Translations under genes and position numbers: made by a program
Notes under the pieces: model-generated
Seen by the model: the letters and a program-made list of their open reading frames with translations, nothing else
Told to the model about the DNA's origin: nothing
Database searches by the model: none
Source: an uncultured Faecalicoccus sp.
Lineage (GTDB): Bacteria > Bacillota_I > Bacilli_A > Erysipelotrichales > Erysipelotrichaceae
DNA: 64,000 bases
Assembly (NCBI GenBank): GCA_902497095.1
Contig: CABVDD010000004.1
Coordinates: forward strand, 1-64,000
Reading direction: 5' to 3'
Part shown: positions 51,557-59,322 of the stretch, in pieces
Position numbering within the stretch: the stretch's first letter is position 1
Layout of the letters: each line of letters opens with the position of its first letter

Positions 51557-51964
51557 TTAGGATTTGTTATTTGACGAAAACTGCGATATTGCCAGGCAAG
51601 CTAAGCCTAAGCCTAACATACTAATTGCATTTTTTGTTTCGATTTCATTTATAAATGAAAGAACAACTACGGCAATACCCATTGCCAATGAGATACCTTT
51701 TAATGCAATATTAATGATATCCGAGATATTTTCATTGGAGTTATTTTCTTTCGCCTCTGTTTTTACTTGCATAAGTTCATCAACGGTTACATTAAAGATT
51801 TCGGCCAATTTAGGGATCGTATTTACATCGGGAAAGGATAAATCTCTTTCCCACTTTGATACTGCTTTATCTGTAACGCCCATTTTTTCGGCAAGCTCAA
51901 CTTGTGTCATTCCTTTTTCTTTACGAAATTCTGCGATCATACTTCCAAATGTTTGTTTTTTCAT
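51557..51964 (-). CDS. XRE-family regulator with C-terminal membrane helices
   Basis: A 135-residue protein. TQVELAEKMGVTDKAVSKWE is the helix-turn-helix, and residues about 85-130 contain two hydrophobic segments (ISLAMGIAVVVLSFI, AISMLGLGLACLAISQF). Membrane-tethered XRE regulators of this type control nearby, often stress-related genes. It reads away from an inverted-repeat operator. Target unknown. Confidence 0.85.
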   Translation of the reverse strand: MKKQTFGSMIAEFRKEKGMTQVELAEKMGVTDKAVSKWERDLSFPDVNTIPKLAEIFNVTVDELMQVKTEAKENNSNENISDIINIALKGISLAMGIAVVVLSFINEIETKNAISMLGLGLACLAISQFSSNNKS

Positions 51965-52025
51965 AGTATTTACCCCTTTGTTTTGATGATCGCATCATAA
52001 CATACACTTATTCTTCACTCAACCG

Positions 52026-52055
52026 ACTGTTAGTTTAGTCCATTCGACTAACAGT
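52026..52055. promoter_or_regulatory. Inverted repeat upstream of the XRE regulator
   Basis: ACTGTTAGT (52026-52034) and ACTAACAGT (52047-52055) are perfect inverted repeats, flanked by further complementary CAAC/GTTG bases. Probable autoregulatory operator. Confidence 0.6.
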
Positions 52056-52184
52056 TGAGTTGTAAATATGGATAGAATATAAGGCTTGTGATCACCACAT
52101 TAAAATAAGCTTAGTGGATTTTTTGCTGTCAAAATCAAGCATGGTTTCGTGGATTGTTTCATATGGAGATTCAATAATTATAGA

Positions 52185-52213
52185 TTGTATTGCCTGTATG
52201 ATTATGCTATAGT
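52185..52213 (+). promoter_or_regulatory. Promoter of the ABC-F leader
   Basis: TTGTAT (52185-52190), 17 bases, TATAGT (52208-52213). It gives a leader of about 190 bases ahead of the ABC-F gene. Bases 52061-52184 show nothing else. Confidence 0.55.
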
Positions 52214-52228
52214 GAACACGGTGATAGC

Positions 52229-52264
52229 ATGAAGATGATCAGACGAAAGGATACTTTACGATAA
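52229..52264 (+). CDS. Possible 11-codon leader ORF
   Basis: ATG at 52229 reads MKMIRRKDTLR and stops at 52262-52264. It is early in the ABC-F leader with no strong ribosome site; weak candidate. Confidence 0.25.
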   Translation: MKMIRRKDTLR

Positions 52265-52293
52265 ACAAAGAAAAACAGAACCGTTTTTTTGTG

Positions 52294-52341
52294 ATGGAAG
52301 CATGTATTTTTTGTCTGATGGTCAATGCATTAACCCAATGA
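52294..52341 (+). CDS. 15-codon leader peptide of the ABC-F gene
   Basis: ATG at 52294 reads MEACIFCLMVNALTQ, stop at 52339-52341, about 25 bases before the attenuator hairpin. Antibiotic-resistance ABC-F genes are commonly induced when a drug-stalled ribosome on a short upstream ORF prevents terminator formation. The peptide is hydrophobic and Cys-rich, as expected of a stalling sequence. Confidence 0.55.
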   Translation: MEACIFCLMVNALTQ

Positions 52342-52366
52342 AAACAAAATAGTATAAAGAAAACCT

Positions 52367-52393
52367 ACGGTACTGTTATAGTGCCGTTTTTTT
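52367..52393 (+). terminator. Attenuator hairpin before the ABC-F gene
   Basis: ACGGTACT (52367-52374) pairs with AGTGCCGT (52380-52387), followed by seven T. It is five bases before the ribosome site of the ABC-F gene and would stop transcription unless an alternative fold forms. Confidence 0.8.
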
Positions 52394-52412
52394 ATGTAAA
52401 GGAGTGATGATG

Positions 52413-53786
52413 ATGTCCATGATTCAAGTAGAACATCTAAGTTTTTCGCATGATAGTCAACAAGAATTGTTGTTTGATGATGTTAGTTTTTCTATGGATA
52501 CTAACTGGAAGTTAGGATTAGTGGGAAGAAATGGTCGCGGCAAGACTACTTTTCTTTCCTTGTTGATGAAAAAATATCCCTACAAAGGTAAGATTCATGC
52601 TTCTGTTTCTTTTGATTATTTTCCATACGTTATAGAAGATAAAGAACAATGGACAATGGATATAGTACGTTCTATTTATCCACTTGTAGAAGATTGGCAA
52701 ATTCAAAGAGAACTTTCTTATTTACAAGTGGATAAAGAAGTTTTGTGGAGAATGTTTTCTACTCTTTCACTAGGAGAGCAGACTAAGGTTTTATTGGCGG
52801 TTTTATTTTTAAAACCAGAAAATTTTTTGTTGATTGATGAGCCTACCAACCATTTGGATGCCAAAGCCAGAACGGTATTGATGCACTATCTTCAAAGAAA
52901 AAAAGGTTTTATTTTAGTATCACATGATCGAAAAGTTTTAGATGGTTGTGTTGATCATATCCTAGCGATAAATCGTCATACTATTGATATACAGGCTGGA
53001 AATTATTCTTCGTGGTTGGCACGTTTTGAAACGCAACAAGAAAAAGAGATAGAACAAGATAAACATTTACGTAAAGATATACGGCGTTTAAAATCTTCCG
53101 CATTACGGACTTCTATGTGGTCTGATAAAATTGAAGCTTCAAAAATTGGTGCTGCCGATAAAGGGTTTGTTGGCCATAAATCAGCTAAAATGATGCAGCG
53201 AAGTAAAAATATCGCAAGACGACAACAAGATATGATCAAACAAAAAGAAAATTTATTAAAGAATGTGGAGACAATGGAAACTTTACAAATGAGTCCATTA
53301 TCGCATCCATCATCCATTCTTGTTTCTTTTGATGAAGTTTGCCCTATGTATGAGAATGTGATCATTGGTAAGCCACAAAGTTTTCAAATTGAAAAGGGAC
53401 AGCGCATATTTTTAGATGGAAAAAACGGTTGTGGAAAAAGTAGTTTATTGAAATTATTGATCGATGATAAACGAAAATATTGTGGACGTATTCAGCGTGC
53501 TTCAAATTTAGTTTTATCGTATGTATCGCAGGATACATCTTTTCTACAAGGTACTTTAAGACAATATGCCAAACAATATGAAATTGATGAAACTTTATAT
53601 ATGACACTTTTAAAAAAGATGGGGTTTGAACGATGGCAATTTGATCAAGATATGCGATCTTATTCTGATGGTCAAAAGAAAAAAGTCATGATCGCAAGAA
53701 GTCTTTGTGAAAAAGCACATTTATATATATGGGATGAACCATTGAATTTTATCGATATTTATACCAGAATTCAGATTGAAAAATGA
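52413..53786 (+). CDS. ABC-F ribosome-protection ATPase, Lsa-like, truncated at the C-terminus
   Basis: A 457-residue twin-ATPase ABC-F protein. Domain 1: GRNGRGKTT, SLGEQ, LLIDEPTNHLD, SHDRK. Linker helices with an antibiotic-resistance-type arm (about 190-280). Domain 2: DGKNGCGKSS, SDGQKKKVMIARSL, WDEPLNFIDIYTRIQIEK, then a TGA stop. Lsa/Vga-type proteins displace lincosamides, pleuromutilins or streptogramins from the ribosome. The last about 30 residues, including the second switch His, are in another frame (53783-53872). The start is one of four consecutive candidates (GTG 52404, ATG 52407/52410/52413). Confidence 0.85.
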   Translation: MSMIQVEHLSFSHDSQQELLFDDVSFSMDTNWKLGLVGRNGRGKTTFLSLLMKKYPYKGKIHASVSFDYFPYVIEDKEQWTMDIVRSIYPLVEDWQIQRELSYLQVDKEVLWRMFSTLSLGEQTKVLLAVLFLKPENFLLIDEPTNHLDAKARTVLMHYLQRKKGFILVSHDRKVLDGCVDHILAINRHTIDIQAGNYSSWLARFETQQEKEIEQDKHLRKDIRRLKSSALRTSMWSDKIEASKIGAADKGFVGHKSAKMMQRSKNIARRQQDMIKQKENLLKNVETMETLQMSPLSHPSSILVSFDEVCPMYENVIIGKPQSFQIEKGQRIFLDGKNGCGKSSLLKLLIDDKRKYCGRIQRASNLVLSYVSQDTSFLQGTLRQYAKQYEIDETLYMTLLKKMGFERWQFDQDMRSYSDGQKKKVMIARSLCEKAHLYIWDEPLNFIDIYTRIQIEK

Positions 53787-53872
53787 TTCTGGCAAGTGAT
53801 GCTTCGATGTTGATCGTTGAACATGATGTAGCTTTTCAAGAAAATGTCGCAACAAAAGTCGTAGTACTTTGA
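53783..53872 (+). pseudogene. Out-of-frame C-terminus of the ABC-F protein
   Basis: Read from 53783, it gives MILASDASMLIVEHDVAF, then ENVATKVVVL and a stop. This is the normal ABC-F ending with the EHD switch motif. One extra A in the five-A run at 53779-53783 would join both parts. The ATG overlaps the TGA stop (ATGA), so re-initiation is also possible. Sequencing error, mutation or slippage cannot be separated from sequence alone. Confidence 0.8.
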
Positions 53873-53904
53873 TCTTTCGTGTACAATAAGAACAGGTGAT
53901 TTGT

Positions 53905-54663
53905 ATGTTGGCCAGTGAACGTTTCGAAAAGATAGTAGAAATTGTGAATCAAAAAGGATTTATCAGTACAAAAGAATTGTCTGTCGCGATGAAGGTAACA
54001 GAAACAACGATTCGCAGAGATTGTGAAGAATTAGAAAAACAAGGACTTTTATTACGTGTGCACGGAGGCGCTAAAAGTGTACGACCTAAAGTCATTTTAT
54101 CTACTAAAGATGAAAAAACGATGAAAGAGCGAAAAGAGTTTTTTTATGAAAAAGATAGAGTGTGTAAAAAAGCGGCAACATTGATCAAAGATGGAGATTG
54201 TATCTTTTTAGATGGAGGGACAAGCATTGTACCGATACTTCCGTATATCAAAGATAAAAAGATCAAGATCGTGACACATTCTCATTTGATCGTAGATGCG
54301 TTTTCTTCGACAGAATCGGAATTATTTGTGATAGGCGGACGTTATATTCCCGAATATGCCATGACAGTAGGGCCTATTACGATCAGTGAACTTGATCGGT
54401 TTAATTTTGATTTGGCTTTTTTAAGTTGTGCTGGTATTGATTTGGATCGTAAGCTTGTCTATACGGCAGAAATGGACACTATGGCTGTTAAACAAAAGGC
54501 CATGTCTTTATCGACACAAAAATATTTATTGATCGATAGTTCAAAGCTGTCTATTAAAGGTTTTTGCAGCTTTATTGGCAGTGATGATTTTGATGCGATT
54601 ATTTGTGATCAAAGTCAAGAATTAGATATTGAAATGTTACCAGAAAACTATATTCTTGTTTAA
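53905..54663 (+). CDS. DeoR-family regulator of the second deoC
   Basis: A 252-residue repressor. ISTKELSVAMKVTETTIRRD is the helix-turn-helix, RVHGGAKS its end, and the C-terminal sensor domain has GDCIFLDGGTS, VIGGRYIPEYAMTVG and LLIDSSKL. It directly precedes deoC, so deoxyribose 5-phosphate or a nucleoside-derived signal is the likely inducer. ATG 53905 follows AGGTGAT. Confidence 0.85.
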   Translation: MLASERFEKIVEIVNQKGFISTKELSVAMKVTETTIRRDCEELEKQGLLLRVHGGAKSVRPKVILSTKDEKTMKERKEFFYEKDRVCKKAATLIKDGDCIFLDGGTSIVPILPYIKDKKIKIVTHSHLIVDAFSSTESELFVIGGRYIPEYAMTVGPITISELDRFNFDLAFLSCAGIDLDRKLVYTAEMDTMAVKQKAMSLSTQKYLLIDSSKLSIKGFCSFIGSDDFDAIICDQSQELDIEMLPENYILV

Positions 54664-54720
54664 AACAAACAAAAACGAAAAAATAAATACAAAAACAAAC
54701 ATTTTATGTTTACAAACAAA
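54663..54720 (+). promoter_or_regulatory. AAACAAA repeats, putative DeoR operator before deoC
   Basis: AAACAAAC at 54663 and 54693 and AAACAAA at 54714; spacing about 30 and 21 bases, similar to the repeat spacing at the ula locus. TTTACA (54709-54714) and TAGAGT (54732-54737) are a possible promoter. Confidence 0.45.
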
Positions 54721-54721
54721 G

Positions 54722-54770
54722 AAAAGAATGCTAGAGTGAAATCAGGAGGAAAGCATTCTTTTTTGAATGC
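54722..54770 (+). promoter_or_regulatory. Two mutually exclusive hairpins around the deoC ribosome site
   Basis: AAAAGAATGC (54722-54731) pairs perfectly with GCATTCTTTT (54753-54762); its loop holds the AGGAGG ribosome site (54744-54749). The same GCATTC (54753-54758) can instead pair with GAATGC (54765-54770), which contains the ATG at 54767. Both cannot form at once, so translation of deoC may be switched. Confidence 0.5.
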
Positions 54771-55501
54771 ATGAAAAACATATGAAACATCCAGATAAAA
54801 AAGCAAGTGAAATGAGCGTAAGGGAATTAGCTTCCTATATTGATTATTCGGTATTAAAACCAGAATTCACAGAAGAACAGATCGTGGAACTGACAAAAGA
54901 TGGTGTGGAACTAGGTTGTGCTACGATTTGTATCAATCCAGGATATATGGATCTTTGTAAACCATATGTAGAGGGTTCACAAACAAAGTTATGCCCTGTT
55001 TGCGATTTTCCATTTGGAACAAGCTCTACACAATCTAAAGTAGCGCAGGCTAAAATTTTAGTGGATAATTATGCAGATGTAATTGGGGAGTTGGATGTCG
55101 TAGCTAATTTTGGCTGGATCCGCAGTGGAAAATATGATGCGGTAACACAGGATATCAAAGCCGTTGTTGATGTGTGTCATGAAAAAAATATTCCGGTAAA
55201 AGTAATTTTTGAAACGGATGCATTGAATGAAGAACAAGTTCGCAAAGCTTGTCATTGTGCTATGGATGCCAAAGCCGACTTTGTAAAGACAAGTACAGGG
55301 TTCTTAACAGGTTTTGAAGCGCATGGTGCGACACCGGAAATTATTAAAGTTATGCAGGAAGAAGTCGGTGACGTATGTAAAGTTAAAGGTAGTGGCTGCA
55401 TTCGTACAAGAGAGCATTTCTTACAATTGATTGATATGGGTATTGATCGTATGGGTGTTGGTTATAAATCTGTACCAGTTGTATTGGATCTAAAACGTTA
55501 A
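54767..55501 (+). CDS. deoC: Deoxyribose-phosphate aldolase-like protein (second copy)
   Basis: A 244-residue DeoC homologue, 239 if started at ATG 54782. The Schiff-base Lys motif ADFVKTSTGF is intact; the second Lys is in CKVKGSGCIR instead of the usual VKAAGG; the Asp is in GELDVVANFG. It is more divergent than the copy at 46781. It follows its own DeoR regulator, implying deoxynucleoside or related sugar use. Confidence 0.85.
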   Translation: MHEKHMKHPDKKASEMSVRELASYIDYSVLKPEFTEEQIVELTKDGVELGCATICINPGYMDLCKPYVEGSQTKLCPVCDFPFGTSSTQSKVAQAKILVDNYADVIGELDVVANFGWIRSGKYDAVTQDIKAVVDVCHEKNIPVKVIFETDALNEEQVRKACHCAMDAKADFVKTSTGFLTGFEAHGATPEIIKVMQEEVGDVCKVKGSGCIRTREHFLQLIDMGIDRMGVGYKSVPVVLDLKR

Positions 55502-55520
55502 AACACAAAAAAGAGAATAT

Positions 55521-55551
55521 AAAAAGGTCGAGAAAAAATCTCGATCTTTTT
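55521..55551. terminator. Bidirectional terminator between deoC and the SNF2 gene
   Basis: AAAAAGGTCGAGA / TCTCGATCTTTTT stem with T runs on both strands. Confidence 0.8.
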
Positions 55552-55557
55552 AATAGT

Positions 55558-58500
55558 TTATTCATTTCTTTGAAACAAACTTAAAATATCTTCCTTTGAC
55601 ATTTTGGATAATGAACCATCATTTCCTTCTACGAAAGTATCTGCCAAATCTTTTTTTCTTTCCTGCATTCTGACTATTTTTTCTTCAATAGAATCTTTCA
55701 TGATCAGACGATATACTTGTACATTCGCATTTTGCCCAATGCGATGTGCCCTGTCTGTGGCTTGATTTTGTGCAGAGATATTCCACCAGGGGTCTATATG
55801 GATGACAGCTTCAGCGGCTGTTAGATTCAAGCCTGTTCCTCCGGCTTTTAAAGAAATCAAAAAGACTTGCGTAGAATCACTTTGAAAGGCATTAACGAGT
55901 CTTCGTCTTTCTTCTTTTGTGGTAGTTCCTGTTAAGACATAATATGAAATCTGGTTTTGTTCAAGCTCTTGTGTTAATAAATCAATTAAAGAAGTAAAAG
56001 CAGAAAACAATAAAACTTTCTTGTTGTGTTCCGTCAAGATTTGAATTAACTCTATACAAGCTTGTACTTTGGAAGAAGGCTTTTGTATATTGTCATAAAG
56101 AAGTCTAGGATCACAACAAAGTTGTCTGAGTCTTGTCAGGGCTGCCAAGATCGCAATATGATCGATATGAGGCTCCCGCATTTTTTCCTGCATTTCTTTA
56201 TTTGCCTGTGTTAAATTGGCAAGATATAACTTTTGTTCTTCCTTGGAAAAATCGATCAAGTATTGATGATCAACTTTATCAGGCAATTCTTTTAATACTT
56301 CTTTTTTTGTACGTCTTAATATAAAAGGAGATACAAAAGATCGCAGTTTCTGTATTACATCTTCATTTTGGTTTAATACAATAGGACTTTCATATTGTGT
56401 TTTAAAATAATGATAAGAAAATAAATAACCAGGCATTAAAAAGTCAAATATAGACCAGAGTTCAGCTAACGAGTTTTCGATAGGTGTTCCACTAAGCGCC
56501 AATCTGTGATAAGAGTGCAGTTCTTTAACACTGATCGCATTTTTAGTTTTCTGATTTTTGATATTTTGTGCTTCATCCAGTATTACATATTCAAAGGTGA
56601 TATCTTGATATTCATCAATATCTCTTCGTAAATAATCATAAGAAGTAATCAGAATATCACTTTTAGAGACATCATGGATTCTCTTTTTACGCTGTTCTTT
56701 TGTACCGGTGATACTGATACAGGAAAGCGTGTTAGAAAAACGTCGTATCTCATCTTCCCAGTTATAAATTAATGAAGCAGGGCATACAATTAGCGTATGT
56801 CGATCCGCTTGTCGTATTGAATCTAATAATGCAATGACCTGTAAAGTCTTTCCTAGTCCCATTTCATCAGCAAGAATGCCATTTAAATTGTATTGGTACA
56901 ACATTAAAAGCCATTCTACACCTTTTTTTTGATAATCTCTTAAAATAGAGGCATAATGCGGGTCACAGGAAATTTTCGATTTTCTATTTTCAAATCCTTG
57001 AATATAGTCTGTCAAAGAAGTATTTTTATACACTTCTAAAGAACTTGTATGATCGAGTCTTTCGTTCATACCTAATGTTCTATATAGTTCCAATTGTAGT
57101 TTTCCTGCTTTGATTTGTTTTTCATCAATATCAAAATCATGCATGAGATCGTCAAGTTCTTGAAATTGATCAGATTCTAAGTGTAGAAGCTGGCCATTTT
57201 TAAGCTTAAAGTAGCGTTTCTTGCGATGATAAGCTTGTAAGATGGCTGGTACTTCGTTGACATCAAAATCTGTGGATTCCAGTTGAATTTCCAATAAACC
57301 GTTATCAATGCGAATACCGGTTTGAAGATGATACGAAGTACGTTTACCTAATTTTTTTAAAGCGTCACTGATATAAACATCACAATATTTTTGAAGCTGA
57401 TTGATTCCTTCTTGAAGAAAGTCGAGGGTTCTATCATCTTCTAAGCTCATATAAACACTATGATGGCTTTGATCGATCCATGTCGCATAACTTTCCAAAA
57501 CTTTCTGGATCAGATGTACGGTCCAATCAAAATTGATTTTATCGTTATATAAAAGCTCGATTGTGTTTCCTTTATCATCTTTTCCGGCTACATGAAAAGA
57601 AACAGTTTCATTTTCGTCCATATCGCCAAATACGGAAGGGTGTTGAACATGGATCACATTTGATACGGGTAATAATTCTTGTCCTTTTGTGATCTGTAAA
57701 TAGTCTTTGGCAGGATCTAAGATATAACGCTCAAAATCATCATATTCATCAAAGGGAATATGAAGTGCTTCTTGGGATAAAGCGCTAAATAAGTTGGCAA
57801 TTGATGATTGTGGGCGAATCTTATAATGGATGATTTCAAAAGGACTTTCTTGGATCGAAAACATTTGATGATCACCAATTATGATCTGTTCTTCTTTATC
57901 CCATACCAGAGATATGGTGTAGTGATTTTTTTCTTTTGTGATATCAATGGACATCATAAAAGGCTCTTCTCGAATCGGTACATGCGTATCATCTTTAAAC
58001 AGGGTATAAAAAACAGGCAGTAAAGAGTGAATGCGAATGAAACGAGAATTATTATAGCGATAATAATATCGATCATAATCTGGTGTTGCATAAGCCATTC
58101 TCATAAAATCAATGTATTTTTGTGCTTGCGAAGTAAAGGCGTGCATCGTATGAATAAAGCCTAATTGTTTACCATAGCTATGATATTGTTCTGTATCGAT
58201 CCATTTTAGAAAGTCTGGAATATTTTTAATGGTATATTGTTTTTGAGCACCAACTGTAAAGCTTAATAAAAAAGAATCAGGATCTAAAGCAGAAAATACT
58301 GGAAGAATATCATATTGTTGTGTCTGAAGCTCTAATTGTACTAAATGATCTTGTGTATCTTTTTGGTGAAGAATCAAATCACGTGTTTTCTGATAAGATT
58401 CTTCCATTTGAATTCTTTTAATTTCTTCTTCAATTCTCTGGCGGCGTGCTAAATACTCTTCATTATATATAGAATAAGAAGATGTCTCTTTTTGTGAGGT

Positions 58501-58818
58501 ATAAGGGAAATTTTGAATATCTACTTTTGTCAAATAGATCATCAACATTCCAATATGAGCGCAGATATTTTTATCATCAAAATACCAGGGGCATTCACAA
58601 TGTGTAGAATATACAGAGTGTAAAGGTACATTGATATAAAAGTGACAGATATTTTCATAGGAACTGACTTGTATGGTGCCTTCTACTTTGTAAATCGTAT
58701 TCTTTTCTAATTCATTGACGACAATTCGTTTTAAACACCCTTGTTTTAAATATCTCTTGGCAAGAGACAGGGTATGAGAATTCATGATTTTCAGATTTTC
58801 TTCTGTGATTAATACCAT
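55558..58818 (-). CDS. SNF2/SWI2-type helicase with SWIM zinc finger
   Basis: A 1086-residue protein. A SWIM finger near residues 65-90 (HCECPWYFDDKNICAHIG). The ATPase domain starts near 635 with YQYNLNGILADEMGLGKTLQ, then LDEAQNIKN and SGTPIENSLAELWSIFDFL. The C-terminal helicase domain follows (VFLISLKAGGTGLNLT, DPWWNISAQNQATDRAHRIG). Such bacterial SNF2 proteins translocate on DNA and may remodel transcription or repair complexes; the exact role is unknown. GAGGTGAT sets the start at 58818. Confidence 0.88.
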   Translation of the reverse strand: MVLITEENLKIMNSHTLSLAKRYLKQGCLKRIVVNELEKNTIYKVEGTIQVSSYENICHFYINVPLHSVYSTHCECPWYFDDKNICAHIGMLMIYLTKVDIQNFPYTSQKETSSYSIYNEEYLARRQRIEEEIKRIQMEESYQKTRDLILHQKDTQDHLVQLELQTQQYDILPVFSALDPDSFLLSFTVGAQKQYTIKNIPDFLKWIDTEQYHSYGKQLGFIHTMHAFTSQAQKYIDFMRMAYATPDYDRYYYRYNNSRFIRIHSLLPVFYTLFKDDTHVPIREEPFMMSIDITKEKNHYTISLVWDKEEQIIIGDHQMFSIQESPFEIIHYKIRPQSSIANLFSALSQEALHIPFDEYDDFERYILDPAKDYLQITKGQELLPVSNVIHVQHPSVFGDMDENETVSFHVAGKDDKGNTIELLYNDKINFDWTVHLIQKVLESYATWIDQSHHSVYMSLEDDRTLDFLQEGINQLQKYCDVYISDALKKLGKRTSYHLQTGIRIDNGLLEIQLESTDFDVNEVPAILQAYHRKKRYFKLKNGQLLHLESDQFQELDDLMHDFDIDEKQIKAGKLQLELYRTLGMNERLDHTSSLEVYKNTSLTDYIQGFENRKSKISCDPHYASILRDYQKKGVEWLLMLYQYNLNGILADEMGLGKTLQVIALLDSIRQADRHTLIVCPASLIYNWEDEIRRFSNTLSCISITGTKEQRKKRIHDVSKSDILITSYDYLRRDIDEYQDITFEYVILDEAQNIKNQKTKNAISVKELHSYHRLALSGTPIENSLAELWSIFDFLMPGYLFSYHYFKTQYESPIVLNQNEDVIQKLRSFVSPFILRRTKKEVLKELPDKVDHQYLIDFSKEEQKLYLANLTQANKEMQEKMREPHIDHIAILAALTRLRQLCCDPRLLYDNIQKPSSKVQACIELIQILTEHNKKVLLFSAFTSLIDLLTQELEQNQISYYVLTGTTTKEERRRLVNAFQSDSTQVFLISLKAGGTGLNLTAAEAVIHIDPWWNISAQNQATDRAHRIGQNANVQVYRLIMKDSIEEKIVRMQERKKDLADTFVEGNDGSLSKMSKEDILSLFQRNE

Positions 58819-58884
58819 TGAATCACCTCGATTCTTTAATTTTATCATGATTTAGGATGAAACATCGGTTGAATCGTTTAAAAG

Positions 58885-58912
58885 ATATAAAAAAGCAGTC
58901 TTGCGACTGCTT
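58885..58912 (-). terminator. Terminator of the C_GCAxxG_C_C/GH4 operon
   Basis: On the minus strand AAGCAGTC-GCAA-GACTGCTT followed by T residues; it overlaps the last stop codon. Confidence 0.7.
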
Positions 58913-59321
58913 AGATCAAGTGAAATTCTGTCATTGTCTTTTCCAATGCGTTTCCGGCAGCTTGTACGGTATGTATGCAATGAAGTTTAGGATCATACCA
59001 TGTTTTACGAATATTTCTACATTCTGTATCCTGTAATTCTTCTTTAAAATTACGAACACACGTCTGGATGATTGGCCTAAATGTATCCAGTTGATCATGT
59101 GCTTTTGTTTGAATCAGAATTTTAGAGAGAACTGCAGTACAGCCAATTAAGGCACCACAATTCAATCCAGAATACATACCACTTCCAAAACCAGATAGCA
59201 GTTTCATAGATTCTTCATCCAAACAAAGATGATAACATTGATTGGCAGCCCGAACAATCGTCTCACTGCAATTATAGTGTTCATTTAAATAGTAATGATC
59301 GATCCATTCTTTTAGACTCAT
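58911..59321 (-). CDS. C_GCAxxG_C_C family redox-type protein
   Basis: A 136-residue protein of the family named for its conserved cysteines: NCSETIV, GLNCGALIGC and TECRNIRKT. Probably binds a metal or takes part in thiol redox chemistry; function unknown. It starts one base after the GH4 stop, so it is co-transcribed with the glycosidase. Confidence 0.82.
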   Translation of the reverse strand: MSLKEWIDHYYLNEHYNCSETIVRAANQCYHLCLDEESMKLLSGFGSGMYSGLNCGALIGCTAVLSKILIQTKAHDQLDTFRPIIQTCVRNFKEELQDTECRNIRKTWYDPKLHCIHTVQAAGNALEKTMTEFHLI

Positions 59322-59322
59322 A

